Shown: positions 32,301 to 43,300, numbered from the stretch's first letter. The stretch: 64,000 bases of DNA from Pseudomonas sp. K2I15 (GCF_002204795.1 NZ_NIXO01000015.1:1-64000); one strand, 5' to 3'. A program made the numbers and translations. Notes: a model not told the origin generated them from the sequence alone.

Positions 32301-34392
32301 GGAACAGACTAATTTCCCATTGACCCTGGCCGTTAATCTCAATGAGACCCTGAGCCTGCACTTCACTTATGCCCATGCTGCGTTCCATACACATACAATC
32401 CAGCGCCTGGCTGAGCAGGTGGAGCACGTGCTCGCGCAGATGGTGAGCCTGGCCGCCGACCGCAGCCTGGGTGATATCGACCTGGTAGGCGCGGCGACGC
32501 GCACCGTGCTGTTGCGCGACTGGAATGCCACGGCAGTGCCGGCCACCGACCGATGCCACGTTCATCAATGGTTCGAGGCCCAGGCCCGACGCACGCCCGA
32601 TGCGCCGGCCCTGTTGGCCGATCAAGCGTCGCTGACCTATGCCCAGCTCAACCTGCGCGCCAATCGCCTGGCTCATGCGTTGATCGAGCGGGGTGTAGGT
32701 CCGGACGTGTTGGTGGGCCTGTGCATGCCGCGCAGTGTGCAGATGGTCGTCGGGTTGCTGGCGATCCTCAAGGCCGGCGGTGCCTATGTACCGCTGGACC
32801 CTGCTTATCCACAGGATCGTTTGATGTACATGGTCGAGGACAGTGGCATTGCCTTGCTGTTGACCGAAACCAGCGTACAGCCGTACTTCGCCGACGTGGC
32901 CGTGGACTGCCTGCTGCTGGACGCACTGCCCGACCGGTTCGATGGCTACAGCGAGCACGAGCCTGCGGTCACCGTCGACAGCCAGAACCTCGCCTATGTG
33001 ATCTATACCTCCGGTTCCACCGGTAAACCCAAAGGCGTGACGATTCGCCATGGCGCGCTGAGCAACCATATGGAATGGATGCAGGGTTGCCTGAAGCTGA
33101 ATCACAGCGACCGCGTTCTGCAAAAGACCGCCGTTAGTTTCGACGCCTCGGTGTGGGAATTCTGGTTGCCGCTGATGAGCGGTGCGCAACTGGTATTGGC
33201 TTCGCCGCAGTTGAACCTGGACTTGACCACCTTGTGGGCCGAGGTGGAACGTTGGCGTATCAGCGTGCTGCAAATGGCGCCATCGTTGCTGCAGGCCCTG
33301 TTGCCGCTGGCGACCCGTGAACATCTGGCCTCCCTGCGCCTGCTGCTGTGTGGCGGCGAAGCGCTGAGTGCGCATCTTTCCCGCCAGGCCCTGGGGCTGT
33401 TCGATGGCGAGCTGCGCAATCTTTATGGCCCTACCGAGGCCACGATTGATACCAGCAGCCATGTGGTGGCTCCCACCGTCGAAGACGACGGGCGAATCAT
33501 CGCCATCGGCCGTCCAATCAACAACGTACGCACCTATGTGCTGGACGGCGCCTTGCAGCCTTGCGCCATCGGCGCAATTGGCGAGTTGTACATCGGTGGT
33601 GAGTCCCTGGCCCGTGGTTATCACCAGCGCCCGGGGCTGACCGCTGAACGCTTCGTTCCCGATCCGTTTGGCGAGTCGGCCGCTGCTCGCCTGTACCGTA
33701 CCGGCGACCTGGTGCGCCACGCTGAAAATGGCGTAATCGAATACATCGGCCGGATTGACCATCAGGTGAAAATCCGTGGCCTGCGCATTGAGCTGGGAGA
33801 AATAGAAGCACGCCTCCACGCTCAAACTGAAGTACGCGACGCCGTAGTGCTGGCTCGTGAAACGTCGAGCGGCACGAGCCTGGTGGCTTGGCTTGTCAGC
33901 CAGGACAGCAGCCTGGACATGGCGGCCGAGGCGCGCCTGGGTGAACAGCTCAAGGCGCGTCTGGCGCAACAGATGCCGGACTTCATGGTACCCACCCAAC
34001 TGGTCTTTCTCGATCAACTGCCGCTTACGCCCAACGGCAAGCTCGACCGCAAGGCCTTGCCCGCGCCGGATACCCGCGCGCTGCATTCGGCTTATCTGGC
34101 GCCGCAAAGCGACCTGGAATGCAAGGTCGCGGCCATCTGGCAAGGCGTGCTCAACGTTGAGCAGGTCGGGCTGGCTGACGATTTCTTCGAGCTGGGCGGG
34201 CATTCGCTGCTGGTGGTGAATGTGGTGTCGCGCCTGCAGCTCGAACTGGGCATGAAGTTAACGCCCCAATTGATATTTCAATTTCCGGTTCTCGGTGCGT
34301 TTGTCGCGCAACTGGAGCAGACCGGCACGCAAATGAGCACGTCAAAATTGAGCAAGCTTGAAGCGCTGCTTGATGAATTCGAGGAGGTTTGA
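23332..34392 (+). CDS. pvdJ: Pyoverdine NRPS, modules 4-6 (Thr, D-Thr, Gln)
   Basis: Encodes 3686 residues, starting 2 bp after the pvdI stop; a TTG at 23326 is a possible overlapping start. Domain order is C-A-T-C-A-T-E-C-A-T. Condensation motifs are at 179 (HHIICDG, with Cys for the usual Ser), 1237 and 2756; the E motif HHLAVDG is at 2286. Carrier serines are Ser1050 (GGHSL), Ser2108 (GGDSI, before the E domain) and Ser3625 (GGHSL). Pocket codes are DFWNVGMVHK twice (threonine; textbook code DFWNIGMVHK) and DAWQLGLIDK (glutamine-like; textbook DAWQFGLIDK). The two threonine modules share a near-identical 1.77-kb tract. Modules 4 and 5 would add Thr then D-Thr, and allo-configuration cannot be judged. 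The symbol follows position in the operon, not substrate identity with PAO1 PvdJ. Confidence 0.92.
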   Translation: MTQLDNLSLVQRFIRLPLAQRQAFLQKLHSKNMSFAALPIPAMRDEFEHIGLSYAQERQWFLWQLDPHSAAYHVPTALRLRGALDLPALQRSFDALLERHEVLRTVFVDGPQGPLQVAHACLSLPVTTVVLEAVPDAAALKALIDTEITALFDLQRGPLLRVKLLQLAPDDHVLVLTQHHIICDGASAQIMVHDLVKLYAAHSTGQAADLLPLPIQYADYAIWQRKWMEAGELARQLDYWTERLGDGGEVLPLPTDHARPAVQSYRGARLDLAVGAGLTERLKHVAQREGCTLFMLLLASFQVLLHRYSGQSDIRVGVPVANRNRLETEGLIGFFVNTQVLDARIQGAMPFDQLLAQVKQASLGAQAHQDLPFEQLVQALAPDRHMSHSPLFQVMFNHQSSDAAQALQLPGLHVESLDWSSHTAQFDLTLGTHESQGALAATLTYATDLFDAGTIERLAAHWLNLLQGIVADPQQRIGELPLLDATEQQHNIAQWNPGLRSFPSDTCAHQLIAEQARQRPGAVALRCNGQTLTYAELNAQANRRAHQLIAHGVGPDVLVGLAAERGIEMIVGLLAILKAGGAYVPLDPTYPQDRLAYMMQDSGIQLLLTQASLAGQLPVPGGVQTLFLDTDVSAFADSDPHVVMDPSNLAYVIYTSGSTGNPKGTLLAHHNILRLFAATEPWFGFGPQDVWSLFHSYAFDFSVWEIFGALLHGGELLIVPYDVSRSPQEFLDLLCDAGVTVLNQTPSAFKQLMHVACADSRANALRYVVFGGEALDVKGLRPWFERFGESAPQLINMYGITETTVHVTYRPLSVADLEQDASSPIGEPIADLSWYLLDGELNPVAKGCIGELYVGRAGLARGYLNRGDLTALRFIPDPFGESGARLYRTGDLAQYRSDGVIEYIGRIDHQVKIRGFRIELGEIEARLNALAAVREAVVLAQEGLNGQQLVAYVIPAQGVEDAGALKAQLKADLPDYMVPTHLLFLSEWPLTANGKLDRKALPQPDASQVQQAYVAPQSALERQVAAIWQDVLKLERVGLTDNFFELGGHSLLATQMVSRIRQHLGMNLQLRKLFENVSLKACVAALEQTQVAKPASIPTVPRDEPLPLSYAQQRQWFLWQMEPSSAAYHIPAALRIHGRLDLKALQRSFSALVQRHESLRTTFVQRDERAYQVIHTEPGPLLTPQHLDLTSANPAEQIQAFVRDQISQPFDLLNGPLLRVGLLQVAADEQVLVLTQHHIVSDGWSMQLLVQELIERYAAYSQGGSVEPVELPIQYADYAVWQRQWMDAGERERQLAYWTRVLGGEQPLLELPADRPRPARQSFAGARLGVQLPQALGQQLRQLAQGEGCSLFMLLLASFQGLLHRYSGQSDIRVGVPIANRNRVETEGLIGFFVNTQVLKAEVDPQQRFSELLQQVKTAALGAEAHQDLPFEQLVEALRPERNLSHSPLFQVLYNHQSAGRQAIPQLPGLVIKAQEWESRTAQFDLTLDTLDADGELSATLTYATDLFDASTAERMAAHWLNLLQGIVADPQQRIGELPLLDATEQQHNIAQWNPGLRSFPSDTCAHQLIAEQARQRPGAVALRCNGQTLTYAELNTQANRRAHQLIAHGVGPDVLVGLAAERGIEMIVGLLAILKAGGAYVPLDPTYPQDRLAYMMQDSGIQLLLTQASLAGQLPLPGGVQTLFLDTDVSAFADSDPHVVMDPSNLAYVIYTSGSTGNPKGTLLAHHNILRLFAATEPWFGFGPQDVWSLFHSYAFDFSVWEIFGALLHGGELLIVPYDVSRSPQEFLDLLCDAGVTVLNQTPSAFKQLMHVACADSRANALRYVVFGGEALDVKGLRPWFERFGDSAPQLINMYGITETTVHVTYRPLSVADLEQDASSPIGEPIADLSWYLLDGELNPVAKGCIGELYVGRAGLARGYLNRGDLTALRFIPDPFGESGARLYRTGDLAQYRSDGVIEYIGRIDHQVKIRGFRIELGEIEARLNALAAVREAVVLAQEGLNGQQLVAYVIPAQGVEDAGALKAQLKADLPDYMVPTHLLFLSEWPLTANGKLDRKALPQPDASQVQQAYVAPQSALEQQIAAIWQDVLKLERVGLTDNFFELGGDSIISIQVVSRARQSGIRFSPKDLFQHQTVQALATVAQTGAEVQVMDQAPVQGPALLLPIQQAYFADAIPQRHHYNQSVLLQPASPLQAALVEQALQALVVHHDALRVMFNESAEGWSASHREVSMRNDLLWVRPVADAAALEVLANQAQRSLNLQTGPLLRGVLATLGDGTQRLLLVIHHLAVDGVSWRILFDDLQTTYNQLLAGQALQLPAKTSSVKAFAEQLQAHARSTQLQQQLAYWQAQLQGAPADLPCLNPEANPQNGQASTVHTRLDKHLTRQLLQEAPAAYRTQVNDLLLTALARVICRWTGHASTLIQLEGHGREELFANIDLTRTVGWFTSLFPVKLSPAAALGDSIKSIKQGLRSIPDKGVGFGALRFLGDAASRSALQALPVPRITFNYLGQFDASFDKEQGALFSPASESAGEEQSSMAPLGNWLSLNGRVFDGVLSLGWTFSHQQFEQATIQRLADDYAAELALLIGHCCDPANHGMTPSDFPLASFTQVQLDSLGLAARSVDDLYPLAPMQQGMLFHSLYEHGSGQYINQMCLDIDGLDPQRFEAAWQAAVDAHDILRSSFIWEGSEQPVQVVHKQVRVPFTSLDWSTRTDAPQALVELACGERDQGFDLALAPLLRLVLVKTAEQRYHLIYTHHHILMDGWSNSQLLGEVLQRYDGQALPRPAGRYRDYIAWLQGRDAKASETFWRAQLHALEAPTRLAENRFAAQQPAFETSHASLYHSLSRQQTQRLGEFARQQKVTLNTVVQAVWLLLLQHYTGHDTVAFGATVSGRPAELKGVEQQIGLFINTLPVIASPRPEQSVTSLLQQLQARNVALREHEHTPLFEIQRWAGQGGEGLFDTLLVFENYPLAEALQAQAPSGLSFGTVGNQEQTNFPLTLAVNLNETLSLHFTYAHAAFHTHTIQRLAEQVEHVLAQMVSLAADRSLGDIDLVGAATRTVLLRDWNATAVPATDRCHVHQWFEAQARRTPDAPALLADQASLTYAQLNLRANRLAHALIERGVGPDVLVGLCMPRSVQMVVGLLAILKAGGAYVPLDPAYPQDRLMYMVEDSGIALLLTETSVQPYFADVAVDCLLLDALPDRFDGYSEHEPAVTVDSQNLAYVIYTSGSTGKPKGVTIRHGALSNHMEWMQGCLKLNHSDRVLQKTAVSFDASVWEFWLPLMSGAQLVLASPQLNLDLTTLWAEVERWRISVLQMAPSLLQALLPLATREHLASLRLLLCGGEALSAHLSRQALGLFDGELRNLYGPTEATIDTSSHVVAPTVEDDGRIIAIGRPINNVRTYVLDGALQPCAIGAIGELYIGGESLARGYHQRPGLTAERFVPDPFGESAAARLYRTGDLVRHAENGVIEYIGRIDHQVKIRGLRIELGEIEARLHAQTEVRDAVVLARETSSGTSLVAWLVSQDSSLDMAAEARLGEQLKARLAQQMPDFMVPTQLVFLDQLPLTPNGKLDRKALPAPDTRALHSAYLAPQSDLECKVAAIWQGVLNVEQVGLADDFFELGGHSLLVVNVVSRLQLELGMKLTPQLIFQFPVLGAFVAQLEQTGTQMSTSKLSKLEALLDEFEEV
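24705..26475 (+). repeat. Direct repeat copy 1 (threonine A domain, module 4)
   Basis: This tract, running from the end of the first C domain through the whole A domain to the carrier motif ELGG, matches 27879-29649 at a constant offset of 3174 bp with about 11 base differences seen by eye (roughly 99.4% identity). Identity stops sharply at both ends: upstream in the C domain and downstream exactly where GGHSL and GGDSI diverge. Confidence 0.92.
27879..29649 (+). repeat. Direct repeat copy 2 (threonine A domain, module 5)
   Basis: Second copy of the near-identical adenylation tract, embedded between a different C domain and an epimerase-type carrier. Three of the differences cluster near the 3' end of the tract (about 29569-29580) and three near codons around 28119-28145; the rest are scattered. 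This fits recent duplication or gene conversion within pvdJ. Confidence 0.92.
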
Positions 34393-37300
34393 TGGACACC
34401 GCTGTCGCACAACGTATTGCCAGGCGCTTCATAACGCTGCCGCTGGAAAAACGCCGTCTTTACCTGCAGAAAATGCTTGAAGAGGACGTTTCCCCGGCGA
34501 ACCTGCCGATTCCGCCTGTCAGTGCCGAGTTCGACACGTTGTCATTGTCTTTTGCCCAGGAACGCCAATGGTTCCTGTGGCAGTTGGACCCGCAGAGTGC
34601 GGCTTATCACATGCCCACGGCCCTGCGCTTGCGCGGGCCATTGGACATCGCTGCGCTGCAACAGAGTTTCAGTGCGCTGGTCGCGCGCCACGAGAGCCTG
34701 CGTACCACCTTCGTGACGCACGGCGAGCAAGTGGTGCAGCACGTGCAGGAGGCAGCACCGGTACATCTGCACGTGCAGCCTCTGGCCCAGGTGCCGGACG
34801 AGGCGCAACTGCGGCACTTGATCGAAGACGAGACCCGCCGGTTGTTCGACTTGCAGCAGGGGCCGTTGTTGCGCACGTGCCTGTTGCAACTGGCAGCGGA
34901 TGACCATGTGCTGATTGTGACCTTGCACCACATCGTCTCCGATGGCTGGTCGATGCAGGTAATGGTTGAGGAGTTGGTCAAGGGCTACGCCGCGTTCAGT
35001 CGGGGGCTCAGCCTGGAACTGCCGGCTTTGCCGATTCAATACAGCGACTATGCCATCTGGCAGCGGCACTGGATGGAGGCCGGCGAACGAGAGCGTCAGT
35101 TGCAGTACTGGACCGCGCAACTGGGTGGCGAGCAGCCGGTGCTTGAACTGCCGACTGACGTTGCCCGGCCGGCTGTGATGAGCTATCGCGGTGCCCGGCT
35201 GGAGTTGAATATCGACGCCGCGCTGGTTGCAGGCCTCAAGCAGATGGCCCAGCGCGAAGGGGTCAGCCTGTTCATGATTCTGCTGGCCTCCTACCAGGCC
35301 TTGCTGCATCGCTACAGCGGGCAGAACGACATTCGGGTCGGTGTGCCGACTGCGAACCGCAACCGGGTGGAGACCGAGGGGTTGATCGGGTTTTTCGTCA
35401 ACACCCAAGTGCTCAAGAGCGAGGTCGACAGCCAGGGCTCATTCAGTGCGTTGCTGCAACAGGTCAAGCAGGCCGCGCTGGATGCACAGGCGCATCAGGA
35501 TCTACCGTTCGAGCAACTGGTGGAAGCCTTGCAGCCGCAACGCAACCTGAGCCACAGCCCGCTGTTTCAAGTGATGTTCAACCACCAGACCCAAGGCCCG
35601 ACGGGCGAGGGGCCGGTGGGCGAATTGAAGGTCGAGGGGCTGCGCTGGGATACCCATAGTGCGCAATTCGACCTGACCCTGGAAACCATGGAACGTCCCG
35701 AGGGCCTGTCTGCGGCGCTGATCTATGCCACGGACCTGTTCGGCGTGGACACGGTTGCGCGCATGGCCGGGCACTGGCAAAACCTGCTGCAGGCAATTGT
35801 CGCGAACCCGGCACACAGCATTGGTGAGCTACCGTTGCTTGACGCTGTACAGCGTCAAGTACAGCTCCAAGATTGCGCCCCCCCTCCGGTCGCCATGCCG
35901 CAGGCGGGTTATGTTCATCGACTGTTCGAGGCGCAGGTGGCCCGTTCACCGGACGCCCCGGCGCTGGTCGTCGATGGCCTGCGCTTGAGCTACGGGCAAC
36001 TCAACAGCCGGGCCAATCAGTTGGCGGTGGAGTTGCAGCGTCACGGCGTGAGCGCCGGTGTGCTGGTGGGCATTGCCGTCGAGCGCAGCCCGCACATGCT
36101 GATCGGGTTGTTGGCGATCCTCAAGGCCGCAGGCGCCTATTTGCCCCTCGATCCCGCGTTCCCGCAGGATCGCCTCGCCTACATGATTGAAGACAGTGGT
36201 ATTGACCTGTTGCTGACCCAGCATTCGCTGCTTAGCCAGATACCGGTGCCCGACACGGTCAAGACGTTGGTGCTGGATCAACCGGGCGACTGGCTTGACG
36301 GCCATCCCGGTGACGATCTGCCGACCCGGCTGGACCCGGAGCACCTGGCTTATGCAATCTACACCTCCGGCTCCACCGGCCAGCCCAAAGGGGTGATGGT
36401 GCGGCATGCTGCACTGACCAACTTTGTCGCAAGCATGGCCCGGGTGCCGGGAATGACCGCCCAGGATCGGGCGTTGTCACTGACCACGTTCTCGTTCGAT
36501 ATTTTTGGCCTGGAAATCTACGTACCCCTGATGGTCGGTGCGTGCATCGTACTGACCGGCCAGGAGGTGGCGCAGGACCCGTACGCGGTGCTGGCCCTGA
36601 TCGAAGCCGAACAGGTCAACGTGGTGCAAGCGACCCCCTCGACCTGGCGCATGTTGCTCGACAACGAACAGGCCCAGGTGCTCCAGGGTTGCAAGTGCCT
36701 GTGCGGTGGCGAGGCGTTGCCCCAGGAGCTGGCGGTACGCATGCTTGGCCTTGGCGGTGAGGTCTGGAACCTCTATGGCCCTACGGAAACCACCGTCTGG
36801 TCGGCGTTGCACCGGCTGGGTCCGCAGGCTGCGCAACCATGGCTGGGCGGGCCAATCGACAACACATCGCTGTACATCGTCGGTGCAGACCTGATGCCGG
36901 TACCCTATGGTGTTGCCGGCGAGTTGCTGATCGGCGGGGACGGCCTGGCGCGGGGTTACTTCCAGCGCCCGGCATTGACCGCCGAACGCTTTGTTCCCCA
37001 TCCGTTTTCCAGTGCCGGCGAGCGGCTTTACCGTACCGGCGACCTTGCACGTCAGCGCCCGGACGGCATCCTCGAATACCTGGGGCGGATCGACCATCAG
37101 GTGAAAATTCGCGGTTTCCGCATCGAGCTCGGGGAAATCGAAGCACGCCTGCTCGAACAGGACGCCGTGCGCGAAGCCGCAGTACTGGCCCAGGATGCCC
37201 CGGGCGGCCAGGCGTTGGTGGCGTATGTGGTCCCCAGCGCCGAATGGCAGAACCTGGATGCTGACGGGCAGTGTCGCCTGCGTGACAGCTTGAACGCGCG

Positions 37301-40300
37301 GCTCAACGTCAACCTGCCCGATTACATGGTGCCGGCGCACATGGTGCTGCTGCCAAGGTTCCCGCTGACCCCCAACGGCAAGCTGGACCGCAAGCAACTG
37401 CCCAAGCCGGATGCCAGCCAATGGCAGAAAACCTATGTGGCTGCGCAGACGCCCGTGCAGCAAGCGGTAGCGGCGATCTGGGCCGAGGTGCTCAACGTGC
37501 CGCGGGTTGGCCTGAGTGACAACTTCTTCGAGCTGGGCGGCCATTCGCTGCTGGCGACCCAAGTGGTTTCGCGGATTCGCCAGCAACTGTACGTCCAGGT
37601 GCCTTTGCGCCTGCTGTTCGCCCATAACAGCCTGCAAGCGTTTGTCGAGGCGATGGCCCCGGCATCGTCGACCCCTGAGCTGGCTATCCCGCGTCTCGCG
37701 CGGGACCAATCGCTTGCGTTGTCGTACGCCCAGCAACGGCAATGGTTTTTGTGGCAACTGGAGCCTGCCAGCAGCGCCTACCATATTCCCGCCGCCCTGC
37801 GTTTGCGCGGCCACCTTGACCAGGCGGCGTTGCAACAGTGTTTTGACGCCCTGGTGGCGCGTCATGAGAGCTTGCGTACCCGGTTTGTGCTGGAGAACGA
37901 ACGTCCCGTACAACGGATTGACGCGCCGGTGCCGGTGGCCATTGCAGTGGAGTCGGCGGCTGCCGAGCTGGATGCCAATAGCCTGCGCGGCTTGATTGAA
38001 GCTGAAACCCGCCAGCTCTTTGATCTGCAGCGTGGGCCGTTGCTGCGGGTCAAACTGTTGCAACTGGGCGCTGAAGATCATGTGCTGATCCTGACTCAGC
38101 ACCACATCGTGTCGGACGCCTGGTCGATGCGGGTCATGATCGACGAACTGATGCAGTTGTATCGCGGCTTCAGTCAAGGCCAGCCGGCTGAGCTGGCGGC
38201 ACTGCCGATCCAGTACGCCGATTACGCGCACTGGCAGCGTCAGTGGCTGGCGGCGGGTGAGCAGCAACGTCAGCTCGGCTACTGGACAGAACAGTTGGGA
38301 GGCGAGCAACCCGTTCTTGAGCTGCCAACTGACCATCCACGTCCGGCTCAACAAAGCTATCGCGGTGCCAGGCTGCCGATCACCCTCGAACCGTCCCTGG
38401 CCGAGAGCCTCAAGCGCCTGGCGCAACAGCAAAACACCACACTGTTCATGCTGCTGTTGGCCGGTTTCCAGACCTTGTTGCATCGCTACAGCGGGCAGCA
38501 GGATATTCGTGTCGGGGTACCGATTGCCAACCGCAATCGCCTTGAAACCGAGGGGATGCTGGGTTTCTTCGTCAACACCCAGGTGCTCAGGGCCGACATT
38601 GAGGGGCACTTGCGCTTTGACCAGTTGCTCCATCAGGTTAAGCAGCGGGTACTGGGGGCGCAGGCTCATCAGGACCTGCCCTTCGAGCAACTGGTGGAAC
38701 TGCTTGCTCCCGCACGCAACCTGAGCCACACGCCATTGTTCCAGGCGATGTTCAACCATGCCAGCGATGCCCGTCGTGAGGTTATTGACCTGCCGGGGTT
38801 GAGCCTGGAGCAATTGACCTGGGATTCGGGCAGCGCGCAGTTCGACCTCTCCCTGGATACGTTCGAGTACAGCGAAGGCATCAGTGCCGCACTGTCCTAC
38901 GCCTCTGACTTGTTTGAGCCGGCTACTGTCGTGCGCCTGGGCGAGCATTGGCTGAACCTGCTGCGCGCGATTGTGGCCAACCCCACCCAACGCATCGCCG
39001 AGTTGCCGATGCTCGATGCGGTGCAGCGCCGGATGATGGTTCAGGACTGGAACCGCACGTTCGCCCACTTCCCGAATCACCAGCCGGTGCAGCACTTGAT
39101 CGAAGCCCAGGTGGAGCGGGCCCCGCATGCGGTAGCGTTGGTGTTCGAGGGCCAGTCGCTGACCTATGCCCAGCTCAACGCGCGGGCCAACCAGTTGGCC
39201 CATGCCCTGATCGCGCGTGGCGTCGGGCCGGACGTGCTGGTGGGCATTGCACTGCACCGTAGCGTGGAAATGGTGGTGGGGCTGCTGGCGATCCTGAAGG
39301 CCGGCGGTGCCTATGTACCCCTGGACCCGGAGTACCCGCCGGAGCGCCTGGCCTACATGATCGACGACAGCGGCATCGAGTGGCTGCTGACCCAGCAAGC
39401 GCTGGTCGCAACCTTGCCGCTGCCGGAGCGGGTGCGCACACTGATACTCGATGGTGGCGACGATTGGCTGGCCGGTGAGGCGCAAAGCAACCCCGAGTCG
39501 CGCGCCGTCGCGCACAACCTCGCTTATGTGATTTACACCTCCGGTTCTACCGGCAAACCCAAAGGGGCTGGCAACAGCCACGGAGCCCTGACCAACCGGT
39601 TGTGCTGGATGCAGCAGGCCTACGCGCTGCACGCCGACGACCGCGTGCTGCAAAAAACGCCGTTCAGCTTCGATGTGTCGGTCTGGGAGTTTTTCTGGCC
39701 GTTGATGACTGGCGTCCGGCTGGTCGTGGCGTCGCCAGGGGATCACCGTGATCCACAGAAGCTGGTGCGGCTGATCGAACGCGAAGGCATTACTACCCTG
39801 CATTTCGTCCCGTCGATGCTGCAAGCATTTGTGCTGGACGCCAACGTCAGCCGCTGCACCAGCCTCACCCGTATCGTCTGCAGTGGCGAAGCCTTGCCGG
39901 TCGATGCCCAGCAGCAGGTATTCGCCAAGCTGCCGGGCGCGGGGTTGTTCAATCTCTACGGCCCTACCGAAGCGGCGATTGATGTCACCCACTGGACCTG
40001 TCGCGACGAAGGTCGTGATGCAGTGCCCATCGGTGAGCCGATAGCGAACTTGATGACCTACATCCTCGACGCTGAACTGAACCCGGTGCCTATCGGCGTC
40101 AACGGCGAACTGTACCTCAGCGGCCAGGGGCTGGCGCGCGGGTACCACCGTCGTCCGGAACTGACGGCCGAACGTTTCGTTGCCAGTCCGTTTGTCGCCG
40201 GCGAACGGCTGTACCGCACGGGTGACCTGGCACGCTACCGCGCCGACGGCGTGATTGATTACATCGGCCGTATCGACCATCAGGTGAAGATCCGCGGTTT

Positions 40301-43300
40301 TCGTATCGAGTTGGGAGAAATCGAAGCGCGCCTGCTGGAGCACGAGGCCGTGCGTGAAGCCGTGGTGGTGGCGCAGGACAGCCGCAACGGCAAAGCCCTG
40401 AGTGGCTACGTCGTGACCCAGCCTGACGCCGCCACCGACTGGCCGGCACTGCGCGAGGCGCTGGCGGCGCATCTGCGCCAGGCCCTGCCGGAACACATGG
40501 TGCCGACGCACCTGACGCCGCTTAAAAAAATGCCCCTGAGCCCCAACGGCAAACTCGACCGCAAGGCACTCCCGGTGCCAGACCTGGTTGAGGTGCAGCA
40601 GGACTTCGTGGCTCCCGCCAATGCGGTCGAAAGTGCCCTGGTCGAGATCTGGCAAGCCGTGCTCGGCGTGGCCCGGGTGGGTACCACCGATAACTTCTTC
40701 GCCTTGGGTGGCGACTCGATCAATTCGATTCAAGTGGTCAGCCGCGCACGTCAGCAGGGAATCGGCTTGACCCCCAAGGACCTGTTCCTGCACCAGAACA
40801 TCCAGGCGCTGGCCCGGGCTGCGACCGCTGATCAAGCCGGTACGATCGATCAGGGGCCGGTCAGCGGTGACAGCCACCTGGTACCGATGCAGCACTGGTT
40901 CTTCGCCAGTGACATGGCGCACCGTGACCACTGGAACCAGTCGCTGATGCTGACCCCGCGCGAGCCATTGGACGTCGCGTGTTTGCAACAGGCACTCGAG
41001 CACGTGGTGGCCCATCATGACGCCTTGCGCTTGCGCTTCCTGCAATCGGGCGAGGGTACCTGGCAGGCCGGCCATGAGGCCGTCGGTGCACAACCGGTGG
41101 ACCTCTGGCAGCGCCAGGCAGAGAACGCCGATGAGATCATCGCCATTGCCAACCAGGCGCAACGCAGCCTTGACCTGCAACACGGCCCGTTGCTGCGCTG
41201 CAGCCTGATCGCGGTGCAGGACGGCAGTTCGCGCTTGCACCTGGCGATTCACCACTTGGTAATGGACGGAGTTTCGTGGCGCGTGCTGCTGGAAGACTTG
41301 CAAACGGCCTACCGGCAACTGACGGCGAACCAGCCGGTGGTGTTGCCGGCCAAGTCCACGGCGTTCAAGGCATGGGCCGATCAGTTGCAGGGCTACGCCC
41401 ACAGTGAAGGGCTGGCTCGGGAATTGAGTTACTGGACCAGACAACTGGCCCATACGTTGCCGGAGCTGCCACGGGCGCGGCCTGAGGGCAGCCAGGCTTC
41501 GGTGCATGGCCATTCGGTCAATACCCGTCTGGATACAGAACAGACCCGGCGCCTGCTCAAACAGGCGCCGTCGGCCTATCGCACGCAAGTCAACGATCTC
41601 TTGCTCAGTGCCCTGGCGCAGGTGATTTGCCAGTGGACTGCGCAACCTGCGTGCCTGGTGCAACTGGAAGGTCATGGGCGTGAGGAGTTATTCGGGGGTG
41701 TCGACCTGAGCCGCACGCTGGGCTGGTTCACCAGCCTGTTCCCGGTGGTATTGACACCATCGGCGCACGCGGCAGACACGATCAAGGGCATCAAGGAACA
41801 ACTGCGCGCGGTGCCGAACAAGGGCCTGGGTTATGGCGTGCTGCGTTACCTCGGTGCCGAGGACGTCCGGTCGCATTTGGCGAAACTCGCGCAGGCGCGG
41901 ATTACCTTCAACTATCTCGGCCAGTTCGACCAAAGCTTCGATGAGCAGGCGTTGTTCACGCCGAGCGAGGAGGGCAGCGGGGCAGGGCACGCTGATGACG
42001 TGGCGCTGGGCAACTGGCTGACCATCGATGGCCGGGTGTTCAACGGCCAGTTGTCCCTGGACTGGACCTTCAGTCGCGACGTTTTTGATGAGGCCACTGT
42101 CCAGCAATTGGCCGATGCCTACGGCGTAGCGTTGCGGGCATTGATCGAGCATTGCTGCGGCGAAGAGCATCAGGGCCTGACGCCGTCTGACTTCCCGTTG
42201 GCCCGTTTGACCCAGGCGCATCTGGACGGCTTGCCGGTACCCGTGGCGCAGGTGCAAGACGTCTATCCGTTGTCACCGATGCAAGAAGGCATGCTGTTCC
42301 ACACCCTGGCCGACGACAGCAGCGGCCTGTACATCAACCAGATCAGCCTGCCGGTACGCGGGCTGGATACCGAACGTTTCACCGCAGCCTGGCAATCGGT
42401 GGTTGAGCGTGAGGACATTCTGCGGACCAGTTTTCATTGGCAGGATGGCTTGAGCGCCCCGGTGCAAATTGTCCACCGCCAGGCCGAACTGCCGCTGCTG
42501 ATCGAAGACTGGCGCGGCCAGGACATCAGCGAACAGGCGATCGGCGAGCGCGCAACGGCCGATTACCTGCAAGGTTTCGATTTGGCCCGTGCGCCGTTGC
42601 AGCGTGTGCTGTTGTTGCGTCTTGAGGACGACCGCTACCAGATGATCTGGACCTGCCATCACATCCTGATGGACGGCTGGAGCAGCTCGCGACTGTTCGG
42701 CGAGGTTTTACAGTTTTATGCCCACGGCCACGTGCCGGGGCGCAACGGTCGTTACCGCGAGTTCATCGAATGGCTGCAACGCCAGGATCAAGGGGCACTG
42801 GAGGGCTTCTGGAGAAGCCGTCTCGCAACACTGGAGCAGGCAACCTCGCTGAACCAGGCGATGTTCCCGCGCCATGTCGAGGATTTGCCGGGGCACCAGG
42901 CGCTTTATTCGCGCTGGGATGCGGCGCAAACCGCACGCCTGCAACAGGCTTGCCGCGCCTTGCAAATCACACCCAACACGCTGATCCAGGGGGCGTGGCT
43001 GTTGTTGCTGCAACGCTTTACCGGGCAGAACACCGTGGTGTTCGGTGCCACCGTCGCCGGCCGTCCTGCGGGGCTGGTCAACGCCGACAACATCCTGGGG
43101 CTGTTCATCAATACGCTACCGGTGATCCAGACCCTGGAGCCGGCGCAGCCTCTGGATCAGTGGTTGCAACAGTTGCAGGCCTGCAACATGGATATCCGTG
43201 AGCACGCACACGCGCCGCTGGCAGACATTCAGCGCTGGTCGGGCCTGGGGGGGCAGGGGCTGTTCGACAGCATCATCGTGTTTGAGAACTACCCGATCGA

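Noticed and set aside
36477-41675. A 1732-codon open frame on the minus strand under the last synthetase
   Set aside because: It is a shadow of high-GC coding: it lies wholly inside the NRPS gene, its translation is rich in Arg, His and Gln with no domain motifs, and the plus-strand frame has continuous NRPS motifs.
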